The notes under the pieces are model-generated. The model searched no databases and was not told the DNA's origin. It saw only the letters and a list, made by a program, of their open reading frames with translations. Below are positions 9,299 through 17,855 of a DNA stretch of 64,000 bases, piece after piece; within the stretch, counting starts at the first letter, position 1, and every line of letters begins with the position of its first letter. Made by a program: the position numbers and the translations under genes. Source of the DNA: CAMEON01 sp045531965 (GTDB lineage: Bacteria > Bacillota > Clostridia > Oscillospirales > CAG-272). The stretch spans positions 1 to 64,000 of the forward strand of contig JAZSFA010000045.1 of assembly GCA_045531965.1 (NCBI GenBank), read 5' to 3'.

Positions 9299-9877
9299 TC
9301 AGATTATCTCAAAAGTCAAATCGCAACGTTCAGTGATAGAAAATGCTGAAAAATAGGCTTCCTCCAAGGGGATCCATTTCGTCATGAAGGTTTGTAAGGC
9401 TTCCTGACCGTTTCTTTGGGCGATCCTCCGCAACTGTTCCTTGGTATCAACGGTCAGAAAGATCCTCAGATGATAAGCATCCCACAACTCGGGAGAAAGG
9501 CTGTAAGATCCCTCTATCAGAAGGATATCGCTACAGGGAATGTCTATAGGATCGCTAAAATTACCGATGTGACAGTTAAAGGGACGGTAGGAAAAACTTT
9601 CTCCTGCTTGAAGCGGCAACAAAACCTCCTCGATAAACCGTTCCTTGTCCACGTTGCCTCCCGGTTGAGACAAGCGCTCAGGAGTACGTTTGCAGGTGGG
9701 GAGAAAGAAATGGTCCATATGAATCTGTGGACATTGTAAAGCCTCTGCCAAAGCGGCGCTCAGCGTCGTTTTTCCCGATGCACACCGACCGTCAATGCCA
9801 ACGATCAGCGGGTGGCATGACATACGAAGCTCGGTGATTCTTTGCAGAATGGTATCTTTGATAGAATGAAGCATCAT
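9299..9877 (-). CDS. Uridine-kinase-like P-loop kinase
   Basis: Small soluble protein of 192 residues with Walker A GRCASGKTT near residues 29-37 and a hydrophobic strand ending in ILLIEGSYS that serves as the Walker B region. DHFFLP in the first half matches the substrate-side motif of the uridine kinase/phosphoribulokinase family. The true substrate cannot be read from sequence. The start ATG (9877) overlaps the stop of the upstream ECF S-component by four bases (ATGA), with GGAAGGAG before it, so the two are translationally coupled. Coupling suggests that the kinase may phosphorylate and trap the nutrient imported by that transporter; this is inference. Confidence 0.8.
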   Translation of the reverse strand: MMLHSIKDTILQRITELRMSCHPLIVGIDGRCASGKTTLSAALAEALQCPQIHMDHFFLPTCKRTPERLSQPGGNVDKERFIEEVLLPLQAGESFSYRPFNCHIGNFSDPIDIPCSDILLIEGSYSLSPELWDAYHLRIFLTVDTKEQLRRIAQRNGQEALQTFMTKWIPLEEAYFSAFSITERCDLTFEII

Positions 9878-10461
9878 GCAGACTCCTTCCCGGCATCTTG
9901 AAAAGGCAAAATGCGTGTTTTTTGCAGCGTGACCATGACGGCAGGAATCAGGATCAACTGAAGAACGATTCCCGGGATTGCCTGCAACAAGGCACCGGAA
10001 ACAAAAGCTTGTAAGGTAAAACTCGTGTGACTGATCCCGAGCAGGATCAGTTGAGCGCAACCCCAGATCAACCGTCCCGAAATCATAGCGGTCAGCAAGC
10101 TGATGTATACCGACAGCAGGTTCTTTTTGGGTAGCCATGCGTAGAGAAGACCGACAGTCATCCCATAAACCAGCAGTTCCAGTGACATGGCAATGGCGGT
10201 TGGATAGAACATAGGCATTCCGAAGATCAGGGAACGGGTCAGCGGAAGAAGCAATCCTACCGCCGCACCGTATCTCCAACCGCAAATCAAACCGCAAAGA
10301 AAGACAGGCAGATGCATGGGGAGCAGCATGTTTCCAATTTCCCGAATCTGTCCTGTGGCGAAGGGAAGTACGTATCCCAACGCCAGAAACAGACCTGCTA
10401 AAACTAAGCGAAGGGTGGTTTGTCGTGTCCATGGACGAATGGCAGTATGATTCTCGGACAT
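9874..10461 (-). CDS. ECF transporter S component
   Basis: Integral membrane protein of 195 residues with about six hydrophobic helices. The sequence around MHLPVFLCGLICGW and the RSLIFGMP...YPTAIAMSLEL stretch is the pattern of energy-coupling-factor substrate-binding subunits in Clostridia. Such S components bind a vitamin or similar small molecule and share an EcfA/EcfA'/EcfT module encoded elsewhere; no such module is in this window. The specificity is not identifiable from sequence. It starts one base downstream of the stop of the secreted protein gene and overlaps the kinase gene, so the three genes may be co-transcribed. Confidence 0.82.
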   Translation of the reverse strand: MSENHTAIRPWTRQTTLRLVLAGLFLALGYVLPFATGQIREIGNMLLPMHLPVFLCGLICGWRYGAAVGLLLPLTRSLIFGMPMFYPTAIAMSLELLVYGMTVGLLYAWLPKKNLLSVYISLLTAMISGRLIWGCAQLILLGISHTSFTLQAFVSGALLQAIPGIVLQLILIPAVMVTLQKTRILPFQDAGKESA

Positions 10462-10462
10462 A

Positions 10463-13429
10463 TTATTCGTTTTCTTCCTTTTTCTTAAGTATCAATGTTG
10501 CAGCGGTAGCGGCGGCAGTTATAGCCATCGTAGAGAGTGACAGTGCGGAAGCGCACCCTTCCTCGTCGTTTGCCTCAGAGGTTTCGGCTTTGGTAAGCGC
10601 TTCGGTGGCAGGTTCCTGACCGACTGTGGATTCCTCGGAAGGCTGAGTATCGCTTTCGTCTTCTCCAATAACAGGAGTATCTGCGGTGTTATCATCCTCG
10701 CGTACAACGATAACAGCCTGGTACGCGGGAACGCTCAAGCTAATTTTATTGCCGGAACCTCTTTCGATGTTACCCGAGTAAGGATAATAAACGGAATACG
10801 CACCATCATAACCGTCACGGAAGGTCACAGACAGAGTTGCGGCATTGCCGGCAACATTGGCAAAATAAGAAAGATCATGGGTGTCATTAGCAAAATCACC
10901 ATAAAGGACATCGGTCTTGGCAACGCCAAGGCAGGTGCCGAGGGACATGATGTTGTTGCTCATTTCAGCAATGTCAATGCACATCTTTGAAATACGGTTG
11001 GGTCTGTAGGAGGGTTGCTCGCTCATGGCAGCCATAGCGGCGGCTACACGCTCGTCACCCTTGCCGTCCAAAGACTTGGTGGGGGCGGATGCAAAGAAGA
11101 TGACTGTGCCGCCTGCCTGACAGAAAGCAGCCAGTTTTTCTGCGGCTTCGGCAGAAATGTAATCCGCATAAGCCAAAATCATCACACGGTAAGCACCGTT
11201 GCCAATGATCAGACGACCGTCTGTGGAAATCTCCGCAGCGCAAATGCTTTCATCGTCAATGACGGTATAGAGCACCTGTGCAGTGAGCAGTTGTTTGCAA
11301 AGGTCAGCGTAATCGTTGTTTAGCTTGACAGCGGCGGTATCTTCGCCAAAAGCAGAGGAATGAACGCTGTCGGCATTATGCAACGCCTGAATGGTGGCAA
11401 TGGGGTAGAAAATGCCTACGTCTCCGCTTTCCTTCGTGTTAGCCAACAGGGTGTTGAGACGACCAATGTAACTATTGAGCAGATTGATCTCATCGGTACG
11501 GTAATCCTGCTGAGGATTGATCATGGTATATTCAGTGGTACCCAAAAGTCTGGTCAACGTGGCGCCACCTAAGGAGGAACCCATAACGTTCTCGGTAAAT
11601 TCTTCGGTTCTGACAGCGGAGGGGTTATATTCCAGCATGACACGATCGCGTCCTGCATTTTTAGCACCCGAGGTGACGTAACGCAGACCCATGTAGGACC
11701 CGATGTTGCAGTTGCTCATGAGGTGAGCGGGGTCTACCCACAGAATATCAGCACCGGGGATGGTCATGCCACCGATGATTTGCAGAAAGTTTCCGCCGTA
11801 GATCTCCACTTGGTCATTCATATTTTCCTCAAAGAGCAGATGTCCCGAGGAATTAACGCCGTTGGCTTCGCACCAATCGGTGATCTGATCAATGTAAGCG
11901 GATTTGAAAAGGGAAGAAACCAGCGTGTAATACTGTATGCGTACCAGATTGGCATCATCATCATTGCCGTCGAAAATGGCGTGGATCGGCAGATCGTAGC
12001 CATATGTTTCTTTAAAGAGAATATCCAGTCCATCTGTCCAAACAGCATAATCCTCGCGGTCACGGTTGCCAAGCGCGGGTTCATCAGTAAAGAAGGCATC
12101 GATAACATTAAAATGATCGCCAAAGGAAGATTTATAATGCTCGTGTGTCAGCTCAATAAAGCGCGCAACAGACTTGGGATTGAGCAGGTCTACGTGGCGA
12201 AGCTTTTCAAAGTTGGTACGGTCTTCTTCACCCTCAAAGGTATATTGCAGGACGTAGATATCCAATGTCCATGCCCCTGTGGCTGCGACCGGCTCAATGA
12301 CATTATCCTTGAGGGTCAAGGCACGCTCCCCATGGCTATCCTTGAGGATGGCCTCCATGACACGAATCTCACGTCCCTCAAGGGTGTAGGAAACCGTCCC
12401 GCCATTGCCACTCAGCTCCTTGTGCTGGATGCCGGTTGCCTCGTACTCGTCATGACCGTCCAAAACCTGACCGTATGCCTTACCGCTTGGCCATTGGTAT
12501 TCGTCATAGATCCATACGTTCATTTCGCGCTCAACCGCACTCATGTATACTCTCTTAAGAAGATCAAATTCAGCCTCGTCCTTGAGATACTGTTGGTTGA
12601 AGTTGACGTTGGAAACAATGCCTCCAAAACCTTGGGCTTGAAACTTGTTCAGCTTAGATTCAAAGGTAGAGGGATGGAAGCCATAGTCTACCCAAAGAAT
12701 TTTCTCAAGATTGTCGGGATGGGCAAATGCCTCGCCTCGCCAAAAGGAGGAATAGTCAACGTCGGGCAACAGATCGTCGGGATTAAATTTGGGAGATTCG
12801 TAATTAGCAAAGGTCATGGCATCCTCCAAATTATTGTAAAGCGCATAAGCTTTAATGGTGTAACTTGTATCGATAGGGCAGTCGTTTTCAAACATATCAA
12901 AACGGAAGTTTGTAAATGAACCGGAGAAATCGGGCTTTCCATAGAACATAACCTTGGAGCAGTCTGTCAGATCGCACACCATCAACTGCCAATCCTCAGT
13001 CTTTTCATATGTAACATTATGGCAAGGATAGTCAGAACCGGTATCTGTGGTGCGAAAACGAATTTGCATTTTTTTGTCATGTCTGTTGGTCTTAAGAAGG
13101 ATCGCCATATAGTGAAGATCACCACAGTCGATCTGTTCTTGGGGCAGGGGTACGGAGAAATAGGGGTCTACGCAAAGACCGGGGGTGGTTTCAGCAAATT
13201 TTACTTCCATGCCTTCGTCGGTGCATGAGAGCGCAACGTTGAATATGTCATAACAGCCATAAACGTTGTCGGGATTGGTAAAATCGATTACCACGGGGGC
13301 TTCCACGTATTCATCGGATTCATCTACCGCTAAAGCAACGGTGGTGAAAAGAACGGTGGTTAATAAAAGACAAACCATACCGATGAGGAGAAGGGGGTGT
13401 GAGTAAGAGATTTTGCGTGAGTGTTTCAT
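10463..13429 (-). CDS. Large secreted glycoside-hydrolase-like protein with C-terminal membrane tail
   Basis: Exported protein of 988 residues. Residues 1-35 form a signal peptide ending near VALA. Residues 40-210 look like a beta-sandwich. The central part (about 225-620) contains VWIYDEYQWPSGKAYG, closely resembling the YDE-x-PSG motif of the GH106-like alpha-L-rhamnosidase-related family. The C-terminus is an acidic Ser/Thr-rich linker, then GCASALS, a hydrophobic helix and KKKEEN, a tail that would hold the protein in the membrane. The role is probably surface glycan hydrolysis, with unknown substrate. The start has a weak AAAGG site. Being followed immediately by the ECF gene is unusual for such a protein. 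Confidence 0.7.
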   Translation of the reverse strand: MKHSRKISYSHPLLLIGMVCLLLTTVLFTTVALAVDESDEYVEAPVVIDFTNPDNVYGCYDIFNVALSCTDEGMEVKFAETTPGLCVDPYFSVPLPQEQIDCGDLHYMAILLKTNRHDKKMQIRFRTTDTGSDYPCHNVTYEKTEDWQLMVCDLTDCSKVMFYGKPDFSGSFTNFRFDMFENDCPIDTSYTIKAYALYNNLEDAMTFANYESPKFNPDDLLPDVDYSSFWRGEAFAHPDNLEKILWVDYGFHPSTFESKLNKFQAQGFGGIVSNVNFNQQYLKDEAEFDLLKRVYMSAVEREMNVWIYDEYQWPSGKAYGQVLDGHDEYEATGIQHKELSGNGGTVSYTLEGREIRVMEAILKDSHGERALTLKDNVIEPVAATGAWTLDIYVLQYTFEGEEDRTNFEKLRHVDLLNPKSVARFIELTHEHYKSSFGDHFNVIDAFFTDEPALGNRDREDYAVWTDGLDILFKETYGYDLPIHAIFDGNDDDANLVRIQYYTLVSSLFKSAYIDQITDWCEANGVNSSGHLLFEENMNDQVEIYGGNFLQIIGGMTIPGADILWVDPAHLMSNCNIGSYMGLRYVTSGAKNAGRDRVMLEYNPSAVRTEEFTENVMGSSLGGATLTRLLGTTEYTMINPQQDYRTDEINLLNSYIGRLNTLLANTKESGDVGIFYPIATIQALHNADSVHSSAFGEDTAAVKLNNDYADLCKQLLTAQVLYTVIDDESICAAEISTDGRLIIGNGAYRVMILAYADYISAEAAEKLAAFCQAGGTVIFFASAPTKSLDGKGDERVAAAMAAMSEQPSYRPNRISKMCIDIAEMSNNIMSLGTCLGVAKTDVLYGDFANDTHDLSYFANVAGNAATLSVTFRDGYDGAYSVYYPYSGNIERGSGNKISLSVPAYQAVIVVREDDNTADTPVIGEDESDTQPSEESTVGQEPATEALTKAETSEANDEEGCASALSLSTMAITAAATAATLILKKKEENE

Positions 13430-13520
13430 GAGAGAGCGCCTTTCTTTATGGATTTTGTATCGGCAGGGCGTGCGTCATTGGTGTAACGATTAAAAAGTCA
13501 ATGAATACTTTTTAGAAGAT

Positions 13521-14306
13521 TTATTTGTTCTGCCTCAGAACTTCAAACCCCAGCACAGCGGCAGATGCGGCAGAAGATAGTGACCCTCTGAAGTTCCCTT
13601 TGTCGCTATAACCAATGCGGACTATCAGATCTGCGAGAGCCAAAACTTTAGATGAAATACCTCGTTTTTCTCCACCGATCACCAAAAGTAAAGGTAGGGA
13701 AAGATCCGCTTCGTACAGATCCACAGAGTCGCGGATGCCTGCACAGGCAACGCGATATCCCTTGTTTTTAAAAATCTGTGCTGCTTCTGCAGGATCTCCA
13801 ATGAACATGGGCATCTTTTCCGAGGTCCCGGCGGAGGAGCGAGCAACAAGCCCCGCCACGCCCATCCAGTTTCTGGGAGGAAGGATAACTCCGTCAGCTC
13901 CCGCGGCATACAAAGAGCGAACGGTATAGCCAAAGTTGTAAGGATCCTCGATTCCATCCAAAAGAACAAAAAATCCTTGGGAAGGAAGGAAATCCACATG
14001 GTCGGAGAGGAGGGGAATTGCTCGGTTTGAACAGACTGCTACAATGCCGCCGTGTGTCTTACCTGAGGTCAGGTTGTCCAGATCCTCTGAGGGAACGGGC
14101 TGGATAGTAAAGCCCAACGCTTCGGATTTATGGCGAAGAAAAGCCAATTCGCGGCTTTTCTTATTCATGCGATCTTTGTCTACAAAAATGGCATGGATTT
14201 TCCTGTCGTTAAAGGATGAAATAGAAGGATCAAGCACTGCCGAAATGGCCGTCATGCCTTCAAATACGTTGGAGGGGAGGGGGACGGATTCATATTGTTC
14301 AGACAT
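13521..14306 (-). CDS. SpoU/TrmH-family RNA methyltransferase
   Basis: S-adenosylmethionine-dependent 2'-O-ribose methyltransferase of the SPOUT class, 261 residues. The N-terminal 80 residues resemble the substrate-binding domain of RlmB/TrmH proteins. The catalytic half shows motif 1 as DPYNFGYTVRSLYAAG and motif 2 as IGGEKRGIS. Motif 3 is RGSLSSAASAA, where the usual SLNVS asparagine is replaced by serine, so the site is somewhat divergent. The target (rRNA or tRNA) cannot be assigned. An AGAGAGA site precedes the start. A second family member is at 42400-43248. Confidence 0.85.
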   Translation of the reverse strand: MSEQYESVPLPSNVFEGMTAISAVLDPSISSFNDRKIHAIFVDKDRMNKKSRELAFLRHKSEALGFTIQPVPSEDLDNLTSGKTHGGIVAVCSNRAIPLLSDHVDFLPSQGFFVLLDGIEDPYNFGYTVRSLYAAGADGVILPPRNWMGVAGLVARSSAGTSEKMPMFIGDPAEAAQIFKNKGYRVACAGIRDSVDLYEADLSLPLLLVIGGEKRGISSKVLALADLIVRIGYSDKGNFRGSLSSAASAAVLGFEVLRQNK

Positions 14307-14407
14307 AATGATATCTCTCTTGTGTTTTCTTTTATTCGATACGGTCTAAATCTCGGGATACTTTCATATGTTGTCATGAAACAAAATCTCATATGGGAGA
14401 CAGAATC

Positions 14408-14665
14408 ATGGTCTACATAACGTCAGACAAAGAACGGTGTATCCTGCTCGCTACGTTTCTTGTGGAGCACAAGACAACGGTGAGAGCCACAGCGGCACGT
14501 TTTGGTATCAGTAAAAGTACCGTCCATAAGGACATCACCCGTACGCTCAGACATGTGAACCGTGGGCTTTACGAGGAGGTCAAGGCGGTGCTGGAACAAA
14601 ATAAGAACGAGCGACACCTCAGAGGCGGGGAGGCCACGAGAAGAAAGTACATGGCGCGTGGATGA
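14408..14665 (+). CDS. spoIIID: Sporulation transcriptional regulator SpoIIID
   Basis: DNA-binding protein of 85 residues that adjusts sigma-E and sigma-K genes in the mother cell during endospore formation. The helix-turn-helix is VRATAARFGISKSTVHKDI, and the diagnostic C-terminal block is RHLRGGEATRRKY. Both match the SpoIIID family over the full length. The ATG at 14408 has GGGAGA seven bases before it; the in-frame ATG at 14393 has no ribosome site. The gene stands alone, divergent from the methyltransferase. It is the clearest sign in the window that the lineage sporulates or descends from spore formers. Confidence 0.95.
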   Translation: MVYITSDKERCILLATFLVEHKTTVRATAARFGISKSTVHKDITRTLRHVNRGLYEEVKAVLEQNKNERHLRGGEATRRKYMARG

Positions 14666-14735
14666 AACTGTCTACTGTCGTTTGCAAATTTGTTCCTTCG
14701 CCAAAGCTTCTTTTGTTCAGGGTTCCTAAAGGGGG

Positions 14736-14767
14736 AAGGGGAAACTTCTTGCAAGAAGTTTCCCCTT
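14736..14767. repeat. 32-bp perfect palindrome, fragment of the dispersed repeat
   Basis: AAGGGGAAACTTCTTG followed directly by its reverse complement, centred between 14751 and 14752. The core ACTTCTTGCAAGAAGT matches the third hairpin of the full repeat at 36472-36505 (CCTTCTTGCAAGAAGG). It lies in the 111-base gap between spoIIID and the convergent lipoprotein gene, where it may serve as a transcription end for either. Confidence 0.7.
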
Positions 14768-14776
14768 GCGTTCTTC

Positions 14777-17700
14777 TCAATCTACTACTCTGAAGGTTCG
14801 CCCGTCTTCTCCTGCATTTGTCATATCTACGCAGAAGGCAACGGAATAGGTGCCATCACCGTCGTTATAGACCATATATCCGTCATAGGGGTGATAGGTG
14901 GTGTCGTAAACAACCCATGCGCCGTCCACATATTCCTCAATTGTAGGTTTAACATAGTCGGACAAGCCATATACACGGACAACCGCGTTGTTGTTACCGC
15001 CTTTGATGGTGAATTCAGCTTTGCCGTTGTTATCTATTCGCACCTTGGGGACGAAGGTGTCAAGAATCTTGGTGCCTGCGGTGACGGATAGGGCATAGGG
15101 ATTCAGCACGGAATCCTCTCGAACATTCAGCACATTCGAGTTGTCGGTAGAAAGCTGGCTTCCCCAAGGGAGCAGGATGATCTTTAGTGTGATGTAATCG
15201 CCTGCCTTCAGCGTGACTTTACCTAAATCCAGGGTCAAGTCGCCGAAATTGCGCGTGTCATGATAGAAATCCCGAACCATAAGATTGCCCTTGTAGGTCT
15301 CGCCGCCGATGAGGGCATTAAAGTCTTTTACGATCAGCGCAAAGTTGACGTAATCATTGTTGTTAGGATCGGAGCAGTCATGGTACTCGTAATAGGGAGC
15401 TTCGGTGCCCAACTTGATGAAGCGATTGCCCTCGGCACCGTACACGCAATCCACGATCCGGTGTTGATTGTTTTCGTCAAGATAACCCAACTTGGAGAAG
15501 TGCCACAGACGGCTATGGAAGCGGAAGAGATAGAAATCCATCTTGAAATCTTCAAAGGAAATATCTTCTTTAATGCGGATATCGATTTCGTAGTAGGTTC
15601 TGTTCTCATCAGTTTGGGGCATTTCCACATGACGGTAGGTGGCTTCAATACGGTCGTCCACTGCCGCGTAGTCCATGGTCACATCAGCGTATATGGGACC
15701 GTAAGAGTCAATATGGTCTGTGCTGTTTTCCAGTCTGGAGAGCTTGTTATCGGCATCCCTGAATTCCATCACGTTGAGCCCACCAACCGCAGTATGTTGG
15801 GGCTGAGAAGCCCAGAGAGGCGCGGACATGGACCGAAAATCAGGCAGAAGCCAATTGTCTCGTCCGTAAACGAAGGTGGGGGCTATGCAGTTGGTCTCGG
15901 TGACACCTGTGGACAGATGATAGTATGGGGATGTGAACTGTACCGAGGAGAGTTGCTTTAAGGGGAATTTACCCCAGTTCTGATACAGGTTGACAATGGT
16001 AAATTTCTTGGTTTCTCCTGCTTTCAGCGTAATGGGAACGTAAGTTCGACCATAGGAAACGTCTCCGGGATCGTAGGTGCTTTCTTCGTTCTCTCCCTGA
16101 AAATTTTTGCAAACCTCAGTAGCCAGCGGCAGAAGAAGACCGTTTTCATCCAGAATGACGGCATTCTCCAACGCACCGGAGCTGGTTTGGGACATAACGT
16201 AGATGGTTCTGTCAAGATCGTCGCAGGTGATCTTTGGATGTACCTTGTAGTGCGTGTCCGGATCATTGTAATATGCGCCCACAAATCCGTTGCCGTTGAT
16301 GAGATATTTGTAAGCGCCACGGAGCGCATCATAGTGGAGATAGCCGCTGGCATATGCCTTATCGTGCAGACCCACCTCGGTCAGAGGATTGCGCTCAGCC
16401 TCTGCCTCGCGCTTAAAGACCTCAAAATTGTGATAAGTGTCGGTATAAATTCTTTGACCCATGTAGAAATGCGTTCCCTTAGCATATGTTGCATCAGGAT
16501 CGGTGGCAACCTGTTGATCAATGCGGTAGATGCCATCGGTCAGGGTCACCGTGAGTTGACCAGAACCTGCGTCTTTGACAAGAATGATGCCGAAGGTACC
16601 TGCGCGCTCAATGTCAAAACCTACGTACTCGGCGGTGGACCAGTCCACGCCTTCGAGGCTGTCGTGATATCCGTTTGCATCTTTGATCAAAATAGCTTGT
16701 ACGCGGTATTCGGGGATATCGAAATACTGACCGTAAGCAGCCAGCCCCGTCACTTCGCCAAGATCGGAGACGATGTGCTGAACGGTGTTCAGCTTATCGG
16801 AATACATATAGAAGGTGCGGTCCAAAGTCATGTTCAGCAGGGGATTGGAACGGCTTCGGGGACCAAAGGTGGCTCCCATGACATGGGCATTGTAGAAGTA
16901 ATAACCCAACTCATAGGTATTGGTACGGGCATCATTGTATGCGTTGCCAACGCTGAACATGGTGCCCTCGCTGTTAAGCAAATAGGTATAGCCTGTGTTC
17001 TTGACATAGGGTATACCGTCGGTTGTGGTGATGGCGGTGTAGCAATGGTTCTTTGCCTTCATGTTGTAGTAAAGGAGTGCGTTTTGATTGGCAAGCTTCC
17101 ACTCCAAACGGTTGTCTGTAAGAAACTCTGTATACACACCGTTTTCCAAGGACTTGGCGTAGGCAAGATTATCAGCCCAAACACCTTCTCCCACATTGAT
17201 TTTTTGTGTGTCGGATTTTTTAATTTGTATATCTTCAAAGTCGGCGGGATGGCTATAGCCGCTGTCGGTTGGGGTCAGATTGGCTTTGAACGCGTCCAAA
17301 GCGGCCTTCATGCCATGCTCGGTATTAGCAAGCATAAATACGGTTGTTCCTTTAACTTTCAGAACGTAACCCAGATCTCCTACGGTGGACAAGATGTCAG
17401 CATAGGTTCTGCCTGCTCGGGTATAGCCGATCTCTATCCTATATGGGTGATCCGCTTTGTCATAGTCAACTTGGAAGTCTTCCTCTTGAATATGTTTGGT
17501 GCTAAGAAGCGAAACCAGCTCTTCTGCAGCTGTTCTTTCCCATTCAGCGGCATAAGATTCGTAAACAATCAGACCTTCATCTGACTTGAACATTAAATTT
17601 TGGGGAGCAGGGGGATTAGTTTCGCCTTCGGTTTCGTCAACCGTATTGTCTGTAGGAATAGTCCCGGAAGCGTCAGACTCAGAAGTAGCCTCGTCTTCTG

Positions 17701-17818
17701 TTTGTGAGGGAACATCAACGCCGCCTTGGCAGGCGGTTGAAACTGAGAGAAGTGTCACACAAAGAAAAAGGACAAATAGCGGCAAAAAAATATGGTATTT
17801 TAAGCATTTGTTTTTCAT
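14777..17818 (-). CDS. Large surface lipoprotein of unknown function
   Basis: Exported lipoprotein of 1013 residues. The signal peptide is hydrophobic from about residue 8 and ends in a lipobox-like STAC, with the lipidated cysteine near residue 30. A Ser/Thr/Asp/Glu-rich linker follows. Residues about 70-180 have the alternating strand/helix pattern of the small N-terminal domain found before alpha-glucuronidase and GH20 catalytic domains (IEIGYT ... YVLKVKGTTVFMLAN). The rest looks beta-rich, with many Tyr, Asp and Asn, like carbohydrate-binding proteins. I do not recognise a catalytic domain. GGAGGT precedes the ATG at 17816-17818. It is 37 bases downstream of the DUF1048-like membrane protein gene and probably co-transcribed. 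Confidence 0.65.
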   Translation of the reverse strand: MKNKCLKYHIFLPLFVLFLCVTLLSVSTACQGGVDVPSQTEDEATSESDASGTIPTDNTVDETEGETNPPAPQNLMFKSDEGLIVYESYAAEWERTAAEELVSLLSTKHIQEEDFQVDYDKADHPYRIEIGYTRAGRTYADILSTVGDLGYVLKVKGTTVFMLANTEHGMKAALDAFKANLTPTDSGYSHPADFEDIQIKKSDTQKINVGEGVWADNLAYAKSLENGVYTEFLTDNRLEWKLANQNALLYYNMKAKNHCYTAITTTDGIPYVKNTGYTYLLNSEGTMFSVGNAYNDARTNTYELGYYFYNAHVMGATFGPRSRSNPLLNMTLDRTFYMYSDKLNTVQHIVSDLGEVTGLAAYGQYFDIPEYRVQAILIKDANGYHDSLEGVDWSTAEYVGFDIERAGTFGIILVKDAGSGQLTVTLTDGIYRIDQQVATDPDATYAKGTHFYMGQRIYTDTYHNFEVFKREAEAERNPLTEVGLHDKAYASGYLHYDALRGAYKYLINGNGFVGAYYNDPDTHYKVHPKITCDDLDRTIYVMSQTSSGALENAVILDENGLLLPLATEVCKNFQGENEESTYDPGDVSYGRTYVPITLKAGETKKFTIVNLYQNWGKFPLKQLSSVQFTSPYYHLSTGVTETNCIAPTFVYGRDNWLLPDFRSMSAPLWASQPQHTAVGGLNVMEFRDADNKLSRLENSTDHIDSYGPIYADVTMDYAAVDDRIEATYRHVEMPQTDENRTYYEIDIRIKEDISFEDFKMDFYLFRFHSRLWHFSKLGYLDENNQHRIVDCVYGAEGNRFIKLGTEAPYYEYHDCSDPNNNDYVNFALIVKDFNALIGGETYKGNLMVRDFYHDTRNFGDLTLDLGKVTLKAGDYITLKIILLPWGSQLSTDNSNVLNVREDSVLNPYALSVTAGTKILDTFVPKVRIDNNGKAEFTIKGGNNNAVVRVYGLSDYVKPTIEEYVDGAWVVYDTTYHPYDGYMVYNDGDGTYSVAFCVDMTNAGEDGRTFRVVD

Positions 17819-17855
17819 TGGTACCTCCGTAAGGATAAAACGGGAAAAGATTGAT

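Noticed and set aside
9299..10432. A 377-residue version of the kinase extending into the ECF gene
   Set aside because: The first 185 residues are an out-of-frame reading of the S-component; the ATGA junction with GGAAGGAG sets the start at 9877.
11723..12919. Long plus-strand frame inside the secreted glycosidase gene
   Set aside because: Antisense shadow; the minus-strand product has a signal peptide, domains and a membrane tail.
14364..14395. Two CATATG hexamers upstream of spoIIID as a sigma-E promoter
   Set aside because: Spacing (about 19 bases) and sequence do not fit the sigma-E consensus well enough.
16187..17584. 465-codon plus-strand frame over the lipoprotein gene
   Set aside because: Antisense shadow with no start signals or recognisable domains.
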